64,000 nt of DNA from Coffea arabica (GCF_036785885.1 NC_092323.1:8254501-8318500); one strand, 5' to 3'; positions 22,582 to 34,503 are shown, numbered from the stretch's first letter. Notes: generated by a model not told the origin, from the letters alone. Translations and numbers: made by a program.

Positions 22582-24144
22582 GCTCAGGATACTTCTGTAT
22601 ACTACATTCTCTTTGTATTTTAGCACATCAAGCATACTTAACCATAGGTAGTAAATGAAATTGCAAGATCTGCTTTTCCTTTTCTCGCAAAGTTAGAAAT
22701 TTCCAATCCAAGATTGGGAAAGCCTGTCATTATCCTCGTCTTTTGTCTTGTACTAAGCAGCGGACCTAAAGGAACACCACCCCTTTGCCCTGTCAGAGAA
22801 TTGTGATGCCCTTTGTGACCAGGTCCACAAACAACAGGGAAAATAGTCCAGAGTCTCCAGACCTCAAAGAGTCCAGACATTTTTCGTCACTCGAAACAAC
22901 TTTGTAGGGCTCTTTTAAAATCATGAACCGAACCATTCAGTGACGGGTCTGGTCCCTCCCACTTTCACAGTGCAATCTAATCTGCCGTGAATGAAGGGAT
23001 CATCTTTGCATCCTTCGCTCAAGGAATCCAGTCAACGAAGTTGTTCAAATTCAAAAAAATTTCTCCAGACCTGAATGAAAAATATGGACAGCAATGTCAT
23101 TGCATTGCAGCTGTGCTTGTCATATTCCATGTATCTCATCTATACCATCGATCATTGGAAGGAATACCAGAAGATTCTTTATCGTCAAGAAGTTGGGCAT
23201 TCCACTCTGTCTATCAGATAAGCCGTGATCCATGCTGAAAGTTCCACGAAAGAAAAACATATTACGACGCTAATGTGCGCGGATTGGACTCGTGCAAACA
23301 GTTCTTGCGCAGGTTTCCAGAAAACGAAGCCGAATGAAGCAAACCAAACAGAAAAGCTCAATGACTAAGTAGTCGGCCAAAATGTTAAATCTATACATCA
23401 GTCAACAGATGAAGAGTTTGAATAACTATGCGGAGGAGCTTATGATCGTGCGTGGACCATTGAGGAAGGATTGATATTGTCACGTTAAACTACGCACTTG
23501 AATATTTCAAGTTATCATTCAGACCATTAGCTACATGCTGTTAGTGAGAATATATAGACAGACTAAAGATGCCAAATTTTTCCTCTACATGTACTCGTTG
23601 AAGTTGCTTGGCCTGATCTCCCAAGTTTGATGTGGGAATTGCAGGGGCAAGACCTGATCTCCCACTGAACAAGAGATGTTTGGCTTAAGCAGGACGTTTA
23701 CAGACTGTCGTACACCATGCAAAATCCTTTAAATCCCGTCTACCCAAGCACTCGATGTGTCCGCACATTAATTCATACTCTCCGAAATGTCCCTTTGGTC
23801 TGATGATTCTGCCTGTACGCATCTTGTGACGGTGAAGAAAGGATATCTCATAATCACGTCAGGGATGGGGAAAAAAACGGGAGCTCTGAACATCATTTTG
23901 TTATGCATTCTTGCTTAACAATCACGATTGAATTAAACGAAGGAGCATGCCTCAAGTCATGCCACAATTGTAAAGACGGCCATTTTTTGAAAGACTTTCC
24001 GACTTCCTGCTTTGTGTTGCTATGGCGGTATATGGAAAGGCAAAACTTAAAACTTCTGATACAGATCAAGTATAAGAATGAGCTGAAACAGTAGCCAATT
24101 GTATGGACTATCTATATGCTGCACAGGCTGTTCAAACAGAAATT
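22582..24144. other. Intergenic region between YUCCA relic and OEP24
   Basis: About 1.5 kb with no recognisable gene or element. It probably includes the OEP24 3' UTR at its right end. I looked for the missing YUCCA C-terminal exon here and did not find it. Confidence 0.55.
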
Positions 24145-26509
24145 TTACAGATCGAAATTCAGGGTGCTTTCAGCACTTAATGTTGGAATTTTCGACTCCT
24201 CAGCCAAGTTCACAGCTGCAGATATCTGACAACATAATCAGAGGGAAAAGAAAAGCAATCAGGTGCTGACACATTAGACACGTTTAATTACACTTAGGAA
24301 CAATACAGTAAAAGCAATAAAGATATTGTGTTAGAAGGGAAATCCAAATTGTCAGGCTAGCACGCGAAATGCAAATTCAGGACTTCAAATGCAAAATCAA
24401 GAGAGTCCTTGAGTCAATTGATATCTCCAAAACATAAAATGGGAACTAAAATTGATGACTTGGGAGAAAGAAACCAATCTTATACACTTATCGTTGTCAC
24501 AAATTTGATCATAGAATATGCTTAAGCAAAAGAAACACAAAATGCAGCTTTGACGAAAAGCCATATCAGGAGTTTTACTTGCATCGTTATATCTTAAGCA
24601 GCCTCACAAAGAAACCTGCTCAGATTGAAAATGATCTTCAGTAACAGTAATAATCTGGCCCAGATTTTCTAACTTTAACGTCGAGAAAATCTGAAATGGT
24701 CCCGTCTTCAAATCATCTTAACATTCTTATCTGAAATGGTCCCGTCTACTTAATCAGCTAAGGCTGAAACCGGAAAGACTTTTAGAAGTATTCTGAACCC
24801 CAAAAAAAAAAAAGGAACCTGTTGACCTTTCAAAGATTTACAAGCATTATCATACAAAGGCCCAAATATTTCGTGAAAGCTTGCAGAAAAAAAGAATATC
24901 TGGAACAATTCAATGATCAAAGCACATATACACAGCTGATGAGGGTACGAGACTGAGAATATGAATTTGAGCGAGTCCCAGTTCAGGCAATATGTGAAAA
25001 TCTATTCCCGAAATAGTCAGTGTCAAATTGGAAAATGAGCTGATACACTTACTCTTAGTCAGAGAGAGCCAAAGATTGCCAGCTAAGTTGTATGCTATCC
25101 TAGCAAGCTTCTATTTGAAATTGATTCCACGCATGGCTTGGTAGTTTATAGGTGACCCAAACCCAAGTTCTTTCCTTCTTCTAAAACTAAAAAGGTGGAG
25201 CTCAACTAATCTCTAACCAAAATGCCGTGTTGGCATCACCAATTCAATTGCTTCTCCAGTTGTACATTAAGCCAGCAAAGGCATTCAAATACAAATTTCA
25301 AGTTGGAAATATACTAGTTGTAATACGATTAATTGAATATAAACACTAGATACAAAAGGGTCTACCATACTATACAGTTTAATACCTGATCCAACGATAA
25401 TGTATTAGGGTTATTATCTACCACTAACTTCATTTGCATGATTTCTAAGTAAAGGCAAACACATGACAGAAAAGCAGTTTAGACAGCACATACCGAAGTA
25501 GCATCAGTCAAACATAGTTGGCATAAATTTTTCAAATTGACGAAGTACCTGGACTTGGCAACACTGCTAATCAATATACATGGTGACAAAACAAAACCCG
25601 AAAAACACAACTCTCCTCGTCTATAAAGCCAAATACAATTTTCACCATGAAAGAATAACATAACACCAGTTCCTTAACCACAAGTTTACTCATTTCCCAT
25701 CATTACAGCGACGGAAAACTTGAAAACAAAGAACCTGACTAGAAAAATTGAAACTAACACATAAAAGCATGCCAACGACAATTAAACAAGGACAGAAATT
25801 TATGCAAATAGAAGTAACATACCTTAAAACTCCCGTTTAAGCTAGAAGTCCTGGTCCAGTCCAATCCCAACACCTTAGTGGAGCTCCGATAGGAAGCTCT
25901 AACCACATCATTCCCGTAAATCCTACGGGAAACAGCAAAATCCCACGCATTCTTCCCGAAATCATAGCTGGGCTCCACAGTAGTCAAGCCGTCATGAGTA
26001 TAACTGTACTTCAACATGCAATCATTATCCGAATGAAAACCATAACAAGCAGAAACCTTGTTAGCCGAGTCTATCAGAAAAGTCCCATCCAATGCCGTCC
26101 GATTCTCCCCCTTCCAGTGCGTGTACGTCAAGTTCAACGGCCTCTCCATTACCCTCACCGTATTCATAAATTGAAACCTCACGTCCTTAAACATTATACA
26201 TACACAATCAAAAAGAGAATTCTTTCGTCATTAAAACAAAGGGAAAAAAAAGGAAAAAAAAAGAGCGGAAATTAGAAATCAGTAGTTAGGCTATTGTTAG
26301 AGACGTACTTTATTAGGGAAGTTGTAGTCGATGGTGAAGGATGCAGGCTTCTCAACGGAGAGAGTGAGGCCGTTCAAGGAAGGTCCATTGACGAAGCAGG
26401 CGTCGGTGATGGAAGCTTTGAGTTTCACGTCGCCGCCGTCGAGGGTGACAGTGCCGACGGCGCCAGTGACGTCGCTACCGTAGTGTCCATTGAGCGCGGC
26501 TTTTATCAT
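24145..26509 (-). CDS. OEP24: Chloroplast outer envelope pore protein 24 (OEP24)
   Basis: A beta-barrel channel of the plastid outer envelope that passes triose phosphates, sugars and other small metabolites. Three exons on the minus strand: 26509-26309, 26185-25823 and 24225-24145 (TAA), giving 67 + 121 + 26 = 214 aa, the usual family length (about 213). All introns are GT-AG and phase 0; the second is about 1.6 kb. Diagnostic stretches are [57 protein letters not shown] and [14 protein letters not shown], with the terminal exon [10 protein letters not shown]...TLNFDL. As usual for this family there is no cleavable transit peptide. Similar, from memory, to Arabidopsis OEP24A/B (At1g45170, At5g42960). 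Confidence 0.92.
24689..24747. repeat. 19-bp direct repeat in the OEP24 intron
   Basis: ATCTGAAATGGTCCCGTCT is present perfectly at 24689-24707 and 24729-24747 with a 21-bp spacer. The spacer is not a homopolymer, unlike the other flanking-repeat cases in this window. Confidence 0.75.
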
Positions 26510-27031
26510 TTTCCTTTTTTTTTTTCTTTTCCTAATTTTTCTGGGCGGAAATATTTACGGAGGAATTGAGGCGGGCGAGTGGATTTTGCGGGGATCCATT
26601 TATGGTTGTTGGGGTTTTTTAGGGGCGGTGGTGGAGGGAACGAGGGAAAGGTTTTTAATATTTAAAAAAAAAAAAAAATTTTACACCACAGACTAGAGGC
26701 GGATATGGATTCGGTGAGTCCGGCTGTCTTTTGACTTTTGTTTTGTTGTTTTTAGTTGATATGCAATCCCTTTCATCGTCCAATTGAGCTGTGTGGACGT
26801 ATTGGGCCTTTTGCCTAATTGTTTTATTGGATCGTAAGATCCTCCAGAGTGGGCTTAAAAGGATAGCTGGACAGTAAGGCTTTATAGTAGTGTCAGCTCC
26901 GCAACTCAACACTTATATTTTGCTTGCGGATTGGGATCCAACGTAGCTAGATTGAGGTGGGGAAAGGGAAAAAAAGGAAAATAGAAAGGGGAAAGAAGAT
27001 TGAGGATACGAGGACTCGACAAATTAGAACT

Positions 27032-27045
27032 AAGACGAAGAACTA

Positions 27046-27083
<38 letters not shown>

Positions 27084-27107
27084 GTCAAAAGACGAAGAAC
27101 TATATAT
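27032..27107. repeat. 19-bp direct repeat flanking (TA)n plus poly(T)
   Basis: AAGACGAAGAACTATATAT is perfect at 27032-27050 and 27089-27107. Between the copies lie a (TA)n extension, about 17 T and GTCAAA (TTTGAC plus poly(A) on the other strand). Confidence 0.78.
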
Positions 27108-27380
27108 GGTTAGGTCCATTGGAGATAACTTCAATCTGTCGTGTGACGCTAAAATTTACACCACATCATAATAATATATCATTTGTCCATTAAATACAGT
27201 AGAACTTCTCTTCTCATATTGTATTTGGCATCAAGAAAACCAAAATGCTTAATTGACAGCACTTATTTTGACTGTTGCCCAAACGAGAACAAAGAAAGAC
27301 GAAAAAACATAATGTTTGTTTGTCCTAGTAGTAGAAGCTCATAGTAATCACACAGTTCAACATTTTGTCTGGTTTGGGGT

Positions 27381-27441
27381 ACTGATGTTTCTCTTCCTTT
27401 TTTTTTTTTTTTCTTTCTTGAAGGAACTGATGTTTCTCTTC
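27381..27441. repeat. 16-bp direct repeat flanking a poly(T) insertion
   Basis: ACTGATGTTTCTCTTC lies at 27381-27396 and 27426-27441. The spacer is a T-rich run ending CTTTCTTGAAGGA. Confidence 0.78.
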
Positions 27442-30002
27442 TTGGTTCACGACCCAAAGCAAAAAGGAATGGTCACTGGGGGGATCCTCAATCCTCATCC
27501 AAAAGTGTTGAATCCCTAATTATTCTTGCCAGGATCGATGCATGACAAAACAATACTGATCCAACGGCCAATTGCGACGAACCCCTCGAGATTGCGGAGA
27601 CGACGAGCGCTCAATGTGTCTGCTAGCCAGCTGACTCACTACTAGTATAACAATCAAAGCAATCTAGAGGGAGCTAAAACCGGACTCCCCAGAACCCAGA
27701 TTGTGAATCCGATAGATAAAAGATCTGGAGCTTGTAAATATGCATACGCTACCCGAAAAGAAAGCAAAACATATGAACAGAAAGCTGTAAATTTTTTTGT
27801 TTCTGTAGAAAGCTGAGCTCCGTTTTCAGTCAGTTTCCTAAGAAGAGAAAAAGAATCTCTGATACCTTGCGAGTGTGACACTCACTAAATTTTACCAGTT
27901 GGAGCAAAATGGATTCTTGCAAAAACCTGCAGATAGAAAATATTTACGGTGGTCCAGTGACGGGTACAGTTTTACACCTTAAAAAGGGTAAAAGGTAATA
28001 ATCCTCTTGAGTGGCCTATACGGAATCAGCACGCCAATGAGACACAATTGTCAAGTGCTAGTAGTGTCTATCCCTCGACTTTTACTGTTAGGTTCAGTCC
28101 CACAATGACCACTTGCAGAATTTTTTTTCACCTGAGACTGATACTGATGTAATCCAACAAAGCGTTTGACATGTTTTGCGAAGATGATGAAACTCGGGAA
28201 AGCAAGAAGTTCGCCGGTTATGAAAATGCTTTCACGGGCTTCCCTTTCTTGTTTTTGGGATGATAAGGTGATTTTTACAGGACATTCGACGGGATAAGTT
28301 TAGGTACTGGCCTCTTAGGTTACGTCTTTTGGACGGTATGGGATAAACTGAGAGTTGTTCAGTTTCCACCAGGATTTTTTGTGTATTTGGCTGCTAAACC
28401 ATCCCTCCCGTTCATATTTAGGCACCTTGGCTTTATCCCCTCCTTTTGTTGTACTTCCGATTGCTTGTATATATGGAGAATTGGAGTTATATATATTCAT
28501 ATGTATTGGAAACAGAGGTAACTAGTTGTAATTTGGTCAATATAATGCAACAAGGATAATTTATCATCTGCAATGTTTTGTTTGACTGCAGGAAAGAATG
28601 AAAGCCAAAAAAAAAAAAGCGTTCTTTTTGCTCTTTCAAACGAAGCCTTGTGCTTGCTTCTATGTATGTTCTTCTTCATTCAAGGGCCTGCATTTTAGCA
28701 TTAGCATCTACTTTTAAAGAATAATTAAACTACGTTCCAAAAGTCCAATTGAGGCACGTTATACATTTAGGAAACGTTGAGAACCTGATCATATAAAACA
28801 AGTCGAGATCCAACTCTCCCGTTTGAATGTTTGGTTTGCTAAAAGTACCTTGATAGTTATTCTTTTTAGAGTGTTTGCACTGAGGGATGACTTTTACAGG
28901 AAAGCCTTCAGATACTTTGAGAAAAGAACATATGCTTGCTTATTCCTCAGAGCTAAATCTTCTTTGAATATTCACTATTCATATACTATCATGCTCTATA
29001 TTCATTTCCCGAGAAAGAATCTGTTATTTTTATCAATTGAATTGATGTGTATAAATAGGGATTCGCACATTAATTATTATACCTTGTTGAGTATATACTA
29101 AATCATATAAAAACAGAACAATAGTCATACAATAGTTATAGTTGGCGTACATGTTTTCAACCGCATTGGGACAGAATCAGAAATTAATGCCAAGACGAGA
29201 AAAAATATTTGACATGATCTTTGTCTTCCATGTTCCTTGACCAACAAGATGTGACCCGTCGGAGGAACCATTGGTGACACAAAATCTTACTGTCAAAAAA
29301 AAAAAAAAAAGAAGGAAAAAGAGCAGTGAATTGAGGGTACAAGGACAAATGGACAAACAAGGCAAAATCCGTAGAATAAGGGCCAGATGAAGTTGTCACG
29401 TAGACCATGGTCAGATACTGTTCTTAAGTCGGTATTAATTTGTCTAAAAGCATATGCGCTTTGAAATATTGCACTGCCAAACAGGGACCCTATCTACTGG
29501 TGCGTACGTTTTATTTGTGGACACCAATGAAGTAAAAGAATAATTGTTTGGTATCAACCTCAAACCAAAGCGATTCGAAAAGCTTTACTGTGGGATGAGG
29601 AGAAAACAAAAGCCAACTGGGGCCTAGTTGCATTCTTGACGAAAGCCATGGGTAAACTAAAGAGAAGGTAAATGTTACTGCTAATTGAGGATGAGTAGAA
29701 CTCACCAGCAGTGATAATTCTAAGAAGCTTGCAGCCTGGCGAAGTACTGCTATCATTTCTTTGCACATGGAAATGATTAATGATGGTCCGCTTCTATCTT
29801 TACTCCTTTCTTTTTAATTCTTTTGTTTTCTTTAATACTTTTGGAATCCAACTTTGGTCTCTCCCACACCTATAATCATCTATGACCAAGACTTGCTCTG
29901 CTTCCTTTCTTATACTCCTAACCACTTTTTAGTGATGGTAGTATGAATGTTACTTATGCTCTGTCTTCTAGTGATGGTAGTATAAATGTTAATTTTGGAC
30001 AA

Positions 30003-30189
30003 TGCTTCGTTTGGATTAGTTGTTTTTGAAATATTTTACTGTAACAGTAGTGTATATGAAAAACTTTTACTATTAATATTATTTGATATATTGTATGAAT
30101 GAGATTTTTTTTAGTTGTTTTTGTTTATATATTACTGTAGTATTATATTTGAAAAACTTGTTTTTGAAAAATAGATCAATCCAAACAGA
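30003..30189. mobile_element. MITE, subfamily with CTCCGTTTGGATT-like ends
   Basis: Left end CTTCGTTTGGATTAGTTG and right end GATCAATCCAAACAGAGG are inverted repeats. The core (TTGATATATTGTATGAATGA, then TATTACTGTAGTATT) is the reverse complement of the core of the element at about 39457-39640. No coding capacity; no clear target duplication. Confidence 0.65.
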
Positions 30190-30350
30190 GGATTATTTCA
30201 AATATTATTTTATTTGCATCACAAATATATTTTCTAATCAACTTTTTATTTTATCAATTATTTTTTTTATCTCACACACACCACATTACAAAAAGTATTA
30301 AAATAATTATTTTAAATTATGTTTTAATAAATCTTCTGTCCAAACAGTCC
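30190..30350. mobile_element. MITE of the TGTTTGGAT family, adjoining copy
   Basis: It follows the previous element directly. TTATCTCACACACACCACAT and ACAAAAAGTATTAAAATAAT match the core of the copy at 10093-10246, and it ends TCTGTCCAAACAGTCC. The left end merges with the neighbouring element, so the two may be nested or may be halves of one compound element. Confidence 0.5.
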
Positions 30351-30385
30351 ATTGTTGTTTTTGTGGATAAATACACCAACTGTGT

Positions 30386-30520
30386 TTAGATTGTAAAATT
30401 ATTCCAAGTTATTTTTGTTTGTATCAAAAACACAATTTTCAATCCCAAACACATACATAACTTCCTGCAAAGTACTAGAGTAATTATTACATATATTATT
30501 TTAAATAATTTGCTATTCAA
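30386..30520. mobile_element. MITE of the TGTTTGGAT family, third copy
   Basis: Left end TGTGTTTAGATTGTAAAATT and right end TTTGCTATTCAAACGT are inverted. The core includes CCCAAACACATACATAAC and AGAGTAATTATTACATATAT, as in the 10093 copy. Shorter and more diverged than its sisters. Confidence 0.55.
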
Positions 30521-30539
30521 ACGTACTAATTGGGGGAAT

Positions 30540-30622
30540 GAATGGGATTGAATGGTATTCAAGAAAGGAGTGTAAGTGAAAAATCCGTGTTCGAAATATC
30601 CCGCTTACACTTAAAAAAAGAA
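30540..30622 (+). mobile_element. Possible SINE 3' fragment
   Basis: GTAAGTGAAAAATCCGTG is followed by TTCGAAATATCCCGCTTACA and an A-rich tail. GTGTTCGAAATATCC resembles a Pol III B box (GGTTCGAATCC). The layout parallels the better-supported SINE at 33651. No target duplication was found. Confidence 0.35.
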
Positions 30623-30829
30623 AAAGATGGATTAACCGCACCCAATTATGTCCAACCCCAACTCCCAACCATATATATTTGTCCCAGTTTCAATAATCAA
30701 CAGGCACTCCAATCATTTTAGTGTCTCAAAGTACTTCGAGAAAACCTCGAGCGTTCAGCGCTCCATGTTTGACTGCCATAAATCTAGCTAAGAGACTGTC
30801 GTGTTCATATTCCTTTCCGTTGTTCAACA

Positions 30830-31258
30830 ATGATTACTACTACTCAATTTCATGCCAAAATTAAGCTAAAAAAGTGGCTATGCACTGCATTTCTTCGTCA
30901 TAAAGTAGTCCCTCGCATGAGATACTCAATACCAACACCAATGAAGCACGCTTTTTGTTCATGCATCAAAAGGCGAAGATGGAGTTTGACTTCCTGCTAT
31001 CATTCGTCATTCAGTAGTCGAATTTTTCCTCCAGGAAAAAAAAAGGCTATATTTTGCAATTGTTTCCCTAGATTTGACTGGGCATTCATGGCTTGCACAT
31101 TAAAATGTGCCCTACAGAAACTGTTTTTGGGGTTTTCTCACGGTCTATGCGTCCTGCAATCCGCAATATATAATGTTGTGCTGTATTTGTTCGTAATTGA
31201 CTTTTCTTCCTGGTTGGTGCATGCAATAAGCATGAAAAGAAGAACAAACAGGCCCTAA
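30830..31258 (+). CDS. Open reading frame of unknown significance, 142 aa
   Basis: An ATG-started frame of 142 codons in an otherwise gene-free AT-rich stretch. The product is basic, with scattered Cys and Trp, short hydrophobic runs near the C-terminus (NVVLYLFVIDFSSWLVHA) and no family I recognise. An AT-rich CATATATATTTG sequence lies about 160 bp upstream. I see no repeat that explains the sequence. It could be a short lineage-specific gene, a non-coding transcript or chance; nothing in codon use is decisive. Confidence 0.2.
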   Translation: MITTTQFHAKIKLKKWLCTAFLRHKVVPRMRYSIPTPMKHAFCSCIKRRRWSLTSCYHSSFSSRIFPPGKKKAIFCNCFPRFDWAFMACTLKCALQKLFLGFSHGLCVLQSAIYNVVLYLFVIDFSSWLVHAISMKRRTNRP

Positions 31259-31481
31259 TCAAGCACACCTGAACTTGGTTAAATTCTGGCTAGCTGCGAA
31301 GCAGAAATGGAACTTGGACTAGATTAATGAGAACTAAGGTTAAATAGAAATTATACATACTAATACCTGGGAATAGAAGGTAATTTAGCAGCGTAAGCTG
31401 GCATCAAACAAGTAGCTACTAGCTAGTGATACTATTTAAACCTCGGTTCAAAGGGTGATATAGCTACGCCAACTAACCAGC

Positions 31482-32669
31482 TCAAACTCGATGGTTGTTT
31501 GTATTTCTTGAATTAACACCACCACCACCACCACGACGACGATGACGATTGGAACTCCGCTGATCATCACTAGCACAAAACATCGCCTCCCAAATCTCAG
31601 CAAACACCTCAATGATCAGCCCATGATAATGCCTCGAATTCAACGACAAAAAACACTGCAGCAGCTGCTCCAAATCTCTCTCCTCAAACATCTGCTTCTC
31701 CAATATCATCTCCATCATTGACCTCTTAAAATCCTCGTAAGGGTCCTCACTCTTCTTCACGATTGCAAAGCTCTCCTTCACCTTCCCATCCACGCTGCAT
31801 GGTATCAGCTTTTTGAACACCGACAACCTCGCCGGTGACTCGTTCTCCGCCGCTGACGACACCGAAGACGGCCTGTAAATGGTCGTCGACCTCGATACTC
31901 CGCGTTTCGTCGAGTGCTTTTTGTTCTTTTTCTTGCTAGTCCGCTTGTGACGCCTTGTAATGGGCAAAGGGGTCTCGCGAATGGTTTCGAGATTTGGGTT
32001 GAATTCCGAGGAGGAATCATCGGTAGAGAAACTTCTCCAAGAAGATATCAGGGTTTCAGTCTCTATCATGCTCTCTTCTTCTTCTTCTTCGTCTAATATT
32101 ACTTCACCACCTTCGCTGCTGAAAAGCCCGCTTTCAGCTGAGGAGGTGCTCGCGCGGAGTCTAGCGGGAGGAGCTCTTTTCTTCTTCCCTCGTCGTTTCT
32201 TTTTAGATGGCGGAGGTGGCGGTGGTAAGGCTACTATTTTCTTGTCTTGGTCGGAGTCGCCGGAAGCGCAGGAGTTGTATATCTTTCGACGAGGGGTCTG
32301 ATGTTTGTCGTCGTAGATCTTAGCTACAACGTGCCATTTCTCTTCTTGCTCCCAGCTGAATTCTTGTTGCGACGATGATCTGGTGCGGCCGTCGTCGGAG
32401 TGTTTAATTGCAGCGGGCTTCATTGAGGCGAAGCCACAGCCGATGGATGAGAAAGCGGAGGACACGTGGCGTGTGACGGACGATGAGCCGGAGCTCTTAG
32501 GAGGGTTTGTGTAATGATCAATGGTGAGGAAGTTGGGGTTGACTGGGGAAAGTCGGAAGAATGTAGGGACAGGATCATGTGGGAGAGTGGAGGCGTCTTT
32601 AGAGCGACAAGAGTGGAAGGTTGTGGTGACGAGTTTGGAGACACGAAGCTTAAAGCTCTTGCTGGCCAT
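31482..32669 (-). CDS. OFP7: OVATE family protein, OFP7 type (transcriptional repressor)
   Basis: Intronless gene for a 395-aa protein, as usual for the family. OVATE proteins are plant-only regulators that bind TALE homeodomain and TRM proteins and repress growth genes. The OVATE domain (about 300-360) runs from FAIVKKSEDPYEDFKRSMME through EERDLEQLLQCFLSLNSRHY to VFAEIW. A second conserved block, FSWEQEEKWHVVAKIYDD with TPRRKIYNS (about residues 104-132), is what I remember from Arabidopsis OFP7 (At2g18500). Between them are two basic clusters (KKKRRGKKKR, RRHKRTSKKKNKKH) that could act as nuclear signals, an acidic run of Glu, and a poly-Pro stretch. The tail is unusually Gly/Asn/Arg-rich. 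The TATA box lies about 125-132 bp upstream on this strand. Confidence 0.93.
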   Translation of the reverse strand: MASKSFKLRVSKLVTTTFHSCRSKDASTLPHDPVPTFFRLSPVNPNFLTIDHYTNPPKSSGSSSVTRHVSSAFSSIGCGFASMKPAAIKHSDDGRTRSSSQQEFSWEQEEKWHVVAKIYDDKHQTPRRKIYNSCASGDSDQDKKIVALPPPPPPSKKKRRGKKKRAPPARLRASTSSAESGLFSSEGGEVILDEEEEEESMIETETLISSWRSFSTDDSSSEFNPNLETIRETPLPITRRHKRTSKKKNKKHSTKRGVSRSTTIYRPSSVSSAAENESPARLSVFKKLIPCSVDGKVKESFAIVKKSEDPYEDFKRSMMEMILEKQMFEERDLEQLLQCFLSLNSRHYHGLIIEVFAEIWEAMFCASDDQRSSNRHRRRGGGGGVNSRNTNNHRV

Positions 32670-32793
32670 GGATGGAAATTGGGTTGGGGGTGGGAGGGGT
32701 GGGGGATGGTGGAGATTAGTCGTCTGGGAACCGTGAGTAGAGAAATGCCTGCGAAAGTGTCAAAATGTGAACTGTTTGAAGATGAAGATGGTG

Positions 32794-32801
32794 TTTATAT
32801 A
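32794..32801 (-). promoter_or_regulatory. TATA box of OFP7
   Basis: On the minus strand this reads TATATAAA, within CCCTATATAAACACC. It is about 125 bp upstream of the ATG (32669), allowing a 5' UTR of roughly 100 nt. Confidence 0.6.
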
Positions 32802-32878
32802 GGGAGTATGGAGCGTGTTTTAGTTGCAAATATATAAAAAATTTAAAAATAAATAAATAAACATAGAAGTTACAGGGA

Positions 32879-32963
32879 TTTGCTGAGAACATGATTGCAT
32901 GATTGAGAAACAAACCATTGTTTTAAAATGCTTTTTTTTTTTTTTTTTTTGCTGAGAACATGA
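32879..32963. repeat. 16-bp direct repeat flanking a 53-bp insertion ending in poly(T)
   Basis: TTTGCTGAGAACATGA lies at 32879-32894 and 32948-32963. The 53-bp spacer starts TTGCATGATTGAG and ends in about 19 T. Confidence 0.72.
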
Positions 32964-33650
32964 ATTTATTGGTTTGATTTTTTTTTTTTTATTATTATGC
33001 TTACTATACGCCAGTGCACCCTGGATCAATAAAGAATTTTATTTTTGGCAGAGAATAATACCAGCAGCATACGTTTTTGTTGGATTACTAAAAGCAAAAT
33101 AATCCATCACCTTCGCTATACAATATACATCGCGCCTATTTCAGTATTCACTGGTCTCTCCGCTGAGCGGAGGCGAAATCAGCTTCGTTGTTTGTCAAAT
33201 AGATTCTTCCTTTTGTTGGTAAGTGACTAATAAGTGAGCAATCTGCCACTGCATGCACGCTTGACTAGCCTATTAATGTGATTTCATGTAAATCATAAAA
33301 TACGGCCACGAAATTGTTCGCATTCTATTTAGATATGTGAAAAAAAGTCCATAGTACTTATGGGGTCTAATAGAAACTTTTTCAATAAAAAAAAATGGCC
33401 TTTTTTTGGTGAAAATAGATTGTGCTAATTTGAATTCAAAATTTATATCATTATGAATGGTCTTAAATTTTTTGACATTTTTTGTTCACTTTGATGGCAT
33501 TTATTTTTTCTTCTTAATTGGTAGAGAGGATGTTTTTATCTATTTTTATCATATAAGAGGAGATGAAAGATTTGTTTTAATTGTGTTAAGAAAATACTTT
33601 TACCTTTTTGGCACGCTACACTTCAAAGTTGATTGAAGTGCAATTTTAGA

Positions 33651-33746
33651 GGGGATGGGGTTGGGTTGAGTTGGGTGATAAGATGGGAAATATTATAAGT
33701 AAGAAATCCTAAATTCAAGATTTCTCACTTACAAAAAAAAAAATTA
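33651..33746 (+). mobile_element. Short SINE-like retroposon with target duplication
   Basis: A 96-bp insert ends in TCTCACTTACAAAAAAAA and is bracketed by CAATTTTAGA at 33641-33650 and 33747-33756 (perfect). The AAATTCAAGATT inside may be a worn B box, and the GTAAG...CTTAC inverted pair resembles the fragment at 30540. Direct repeats plus an A-tail identify it as a retroposed element, probably 5'-truncated. It has no coding capacity. Confidence 0.65.
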
Positions 33747-34503
33747 CAATTTTAGAAAATACTAGCATATCAATAATTAGGGGAATTTTTGCCCATTTGT
33801 TAAGCAAAAAATAGTATACCGAGTTAAATGAAACTTTAGAAAAGTTTATTGATCATTCGTATACATTTTGAACTTGTTTTTGAAATTGAAGAACAATAAA
33901 TAGAAAAATAATTTTCTCAACAAAAAGAGTTATAGCACGAGTTATCATTGCATACCTAAATCATGTGAAAATATAATAGAAATATTTTAGCAAGAAAATG
34001 ATTGGATTGACATAAAAAAAAATAGAAAGAAAAAGTTCAAGAAGAAAGACGAGAAAACATTTGGGAAAATATTGCACTTGTGAATGGAAAAAGAAAAATA
34101 ATAGAAAAATGTCTTATTAGAAAAGGAAATATTTCCTTAGAGCTCATAGTTTTTTTTTTTATATAGTTTTTTAGTCAAGTTATTTTCTTGCTAATCCTGT
34201 GTTATAGCTTGTTACTAAGAAATTTCTTTGTCCTTATATTCTGCTTTAGTTTCAAAATAATTCTCCAAAAAAGCGTGCCAAAGGTCACTAACTTCTGATC
34301 TAAAATTTTATTTGTTATTAACTTATCATACTATTTTTTTTTGTCTATAGAGTGACAAAAATACCCTTGCACTTGACCAATAAAATACACACAATGATCC
34401 TATTAAATACTTTTAAGAGTATAATGGATCATTGGACCTAAAAAATAGTATAATGAATTAAATAAAATTTTAAAAAAGTTTGGTGACTAACGATGCACTT
34501 TGT

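Larger units (their letters stand above)
26510..31481. other. Intergenic region between OEP24 and OFP7
   Basis: This is the region upstream of OEP24 and downstream of OFP7, about 5 kb. It contains two insertions with flanking repeats (27032-27107 and 27381-27441), a run of three MITE copies (about 30003-30520), a possible SINE fragment (about 30540-30622) and one unexplained open frame (30830-31258). No recognisable gene is seen. Confidence 0.6.

Noticed and set aside
31960-32301. Plus-strand open frame opposite OFP7
   Set aside because: It lies antisense to the Lys- and Ser-rich part of OFP7, and its poly-Ser/poly-Phe product mirrors that composition.
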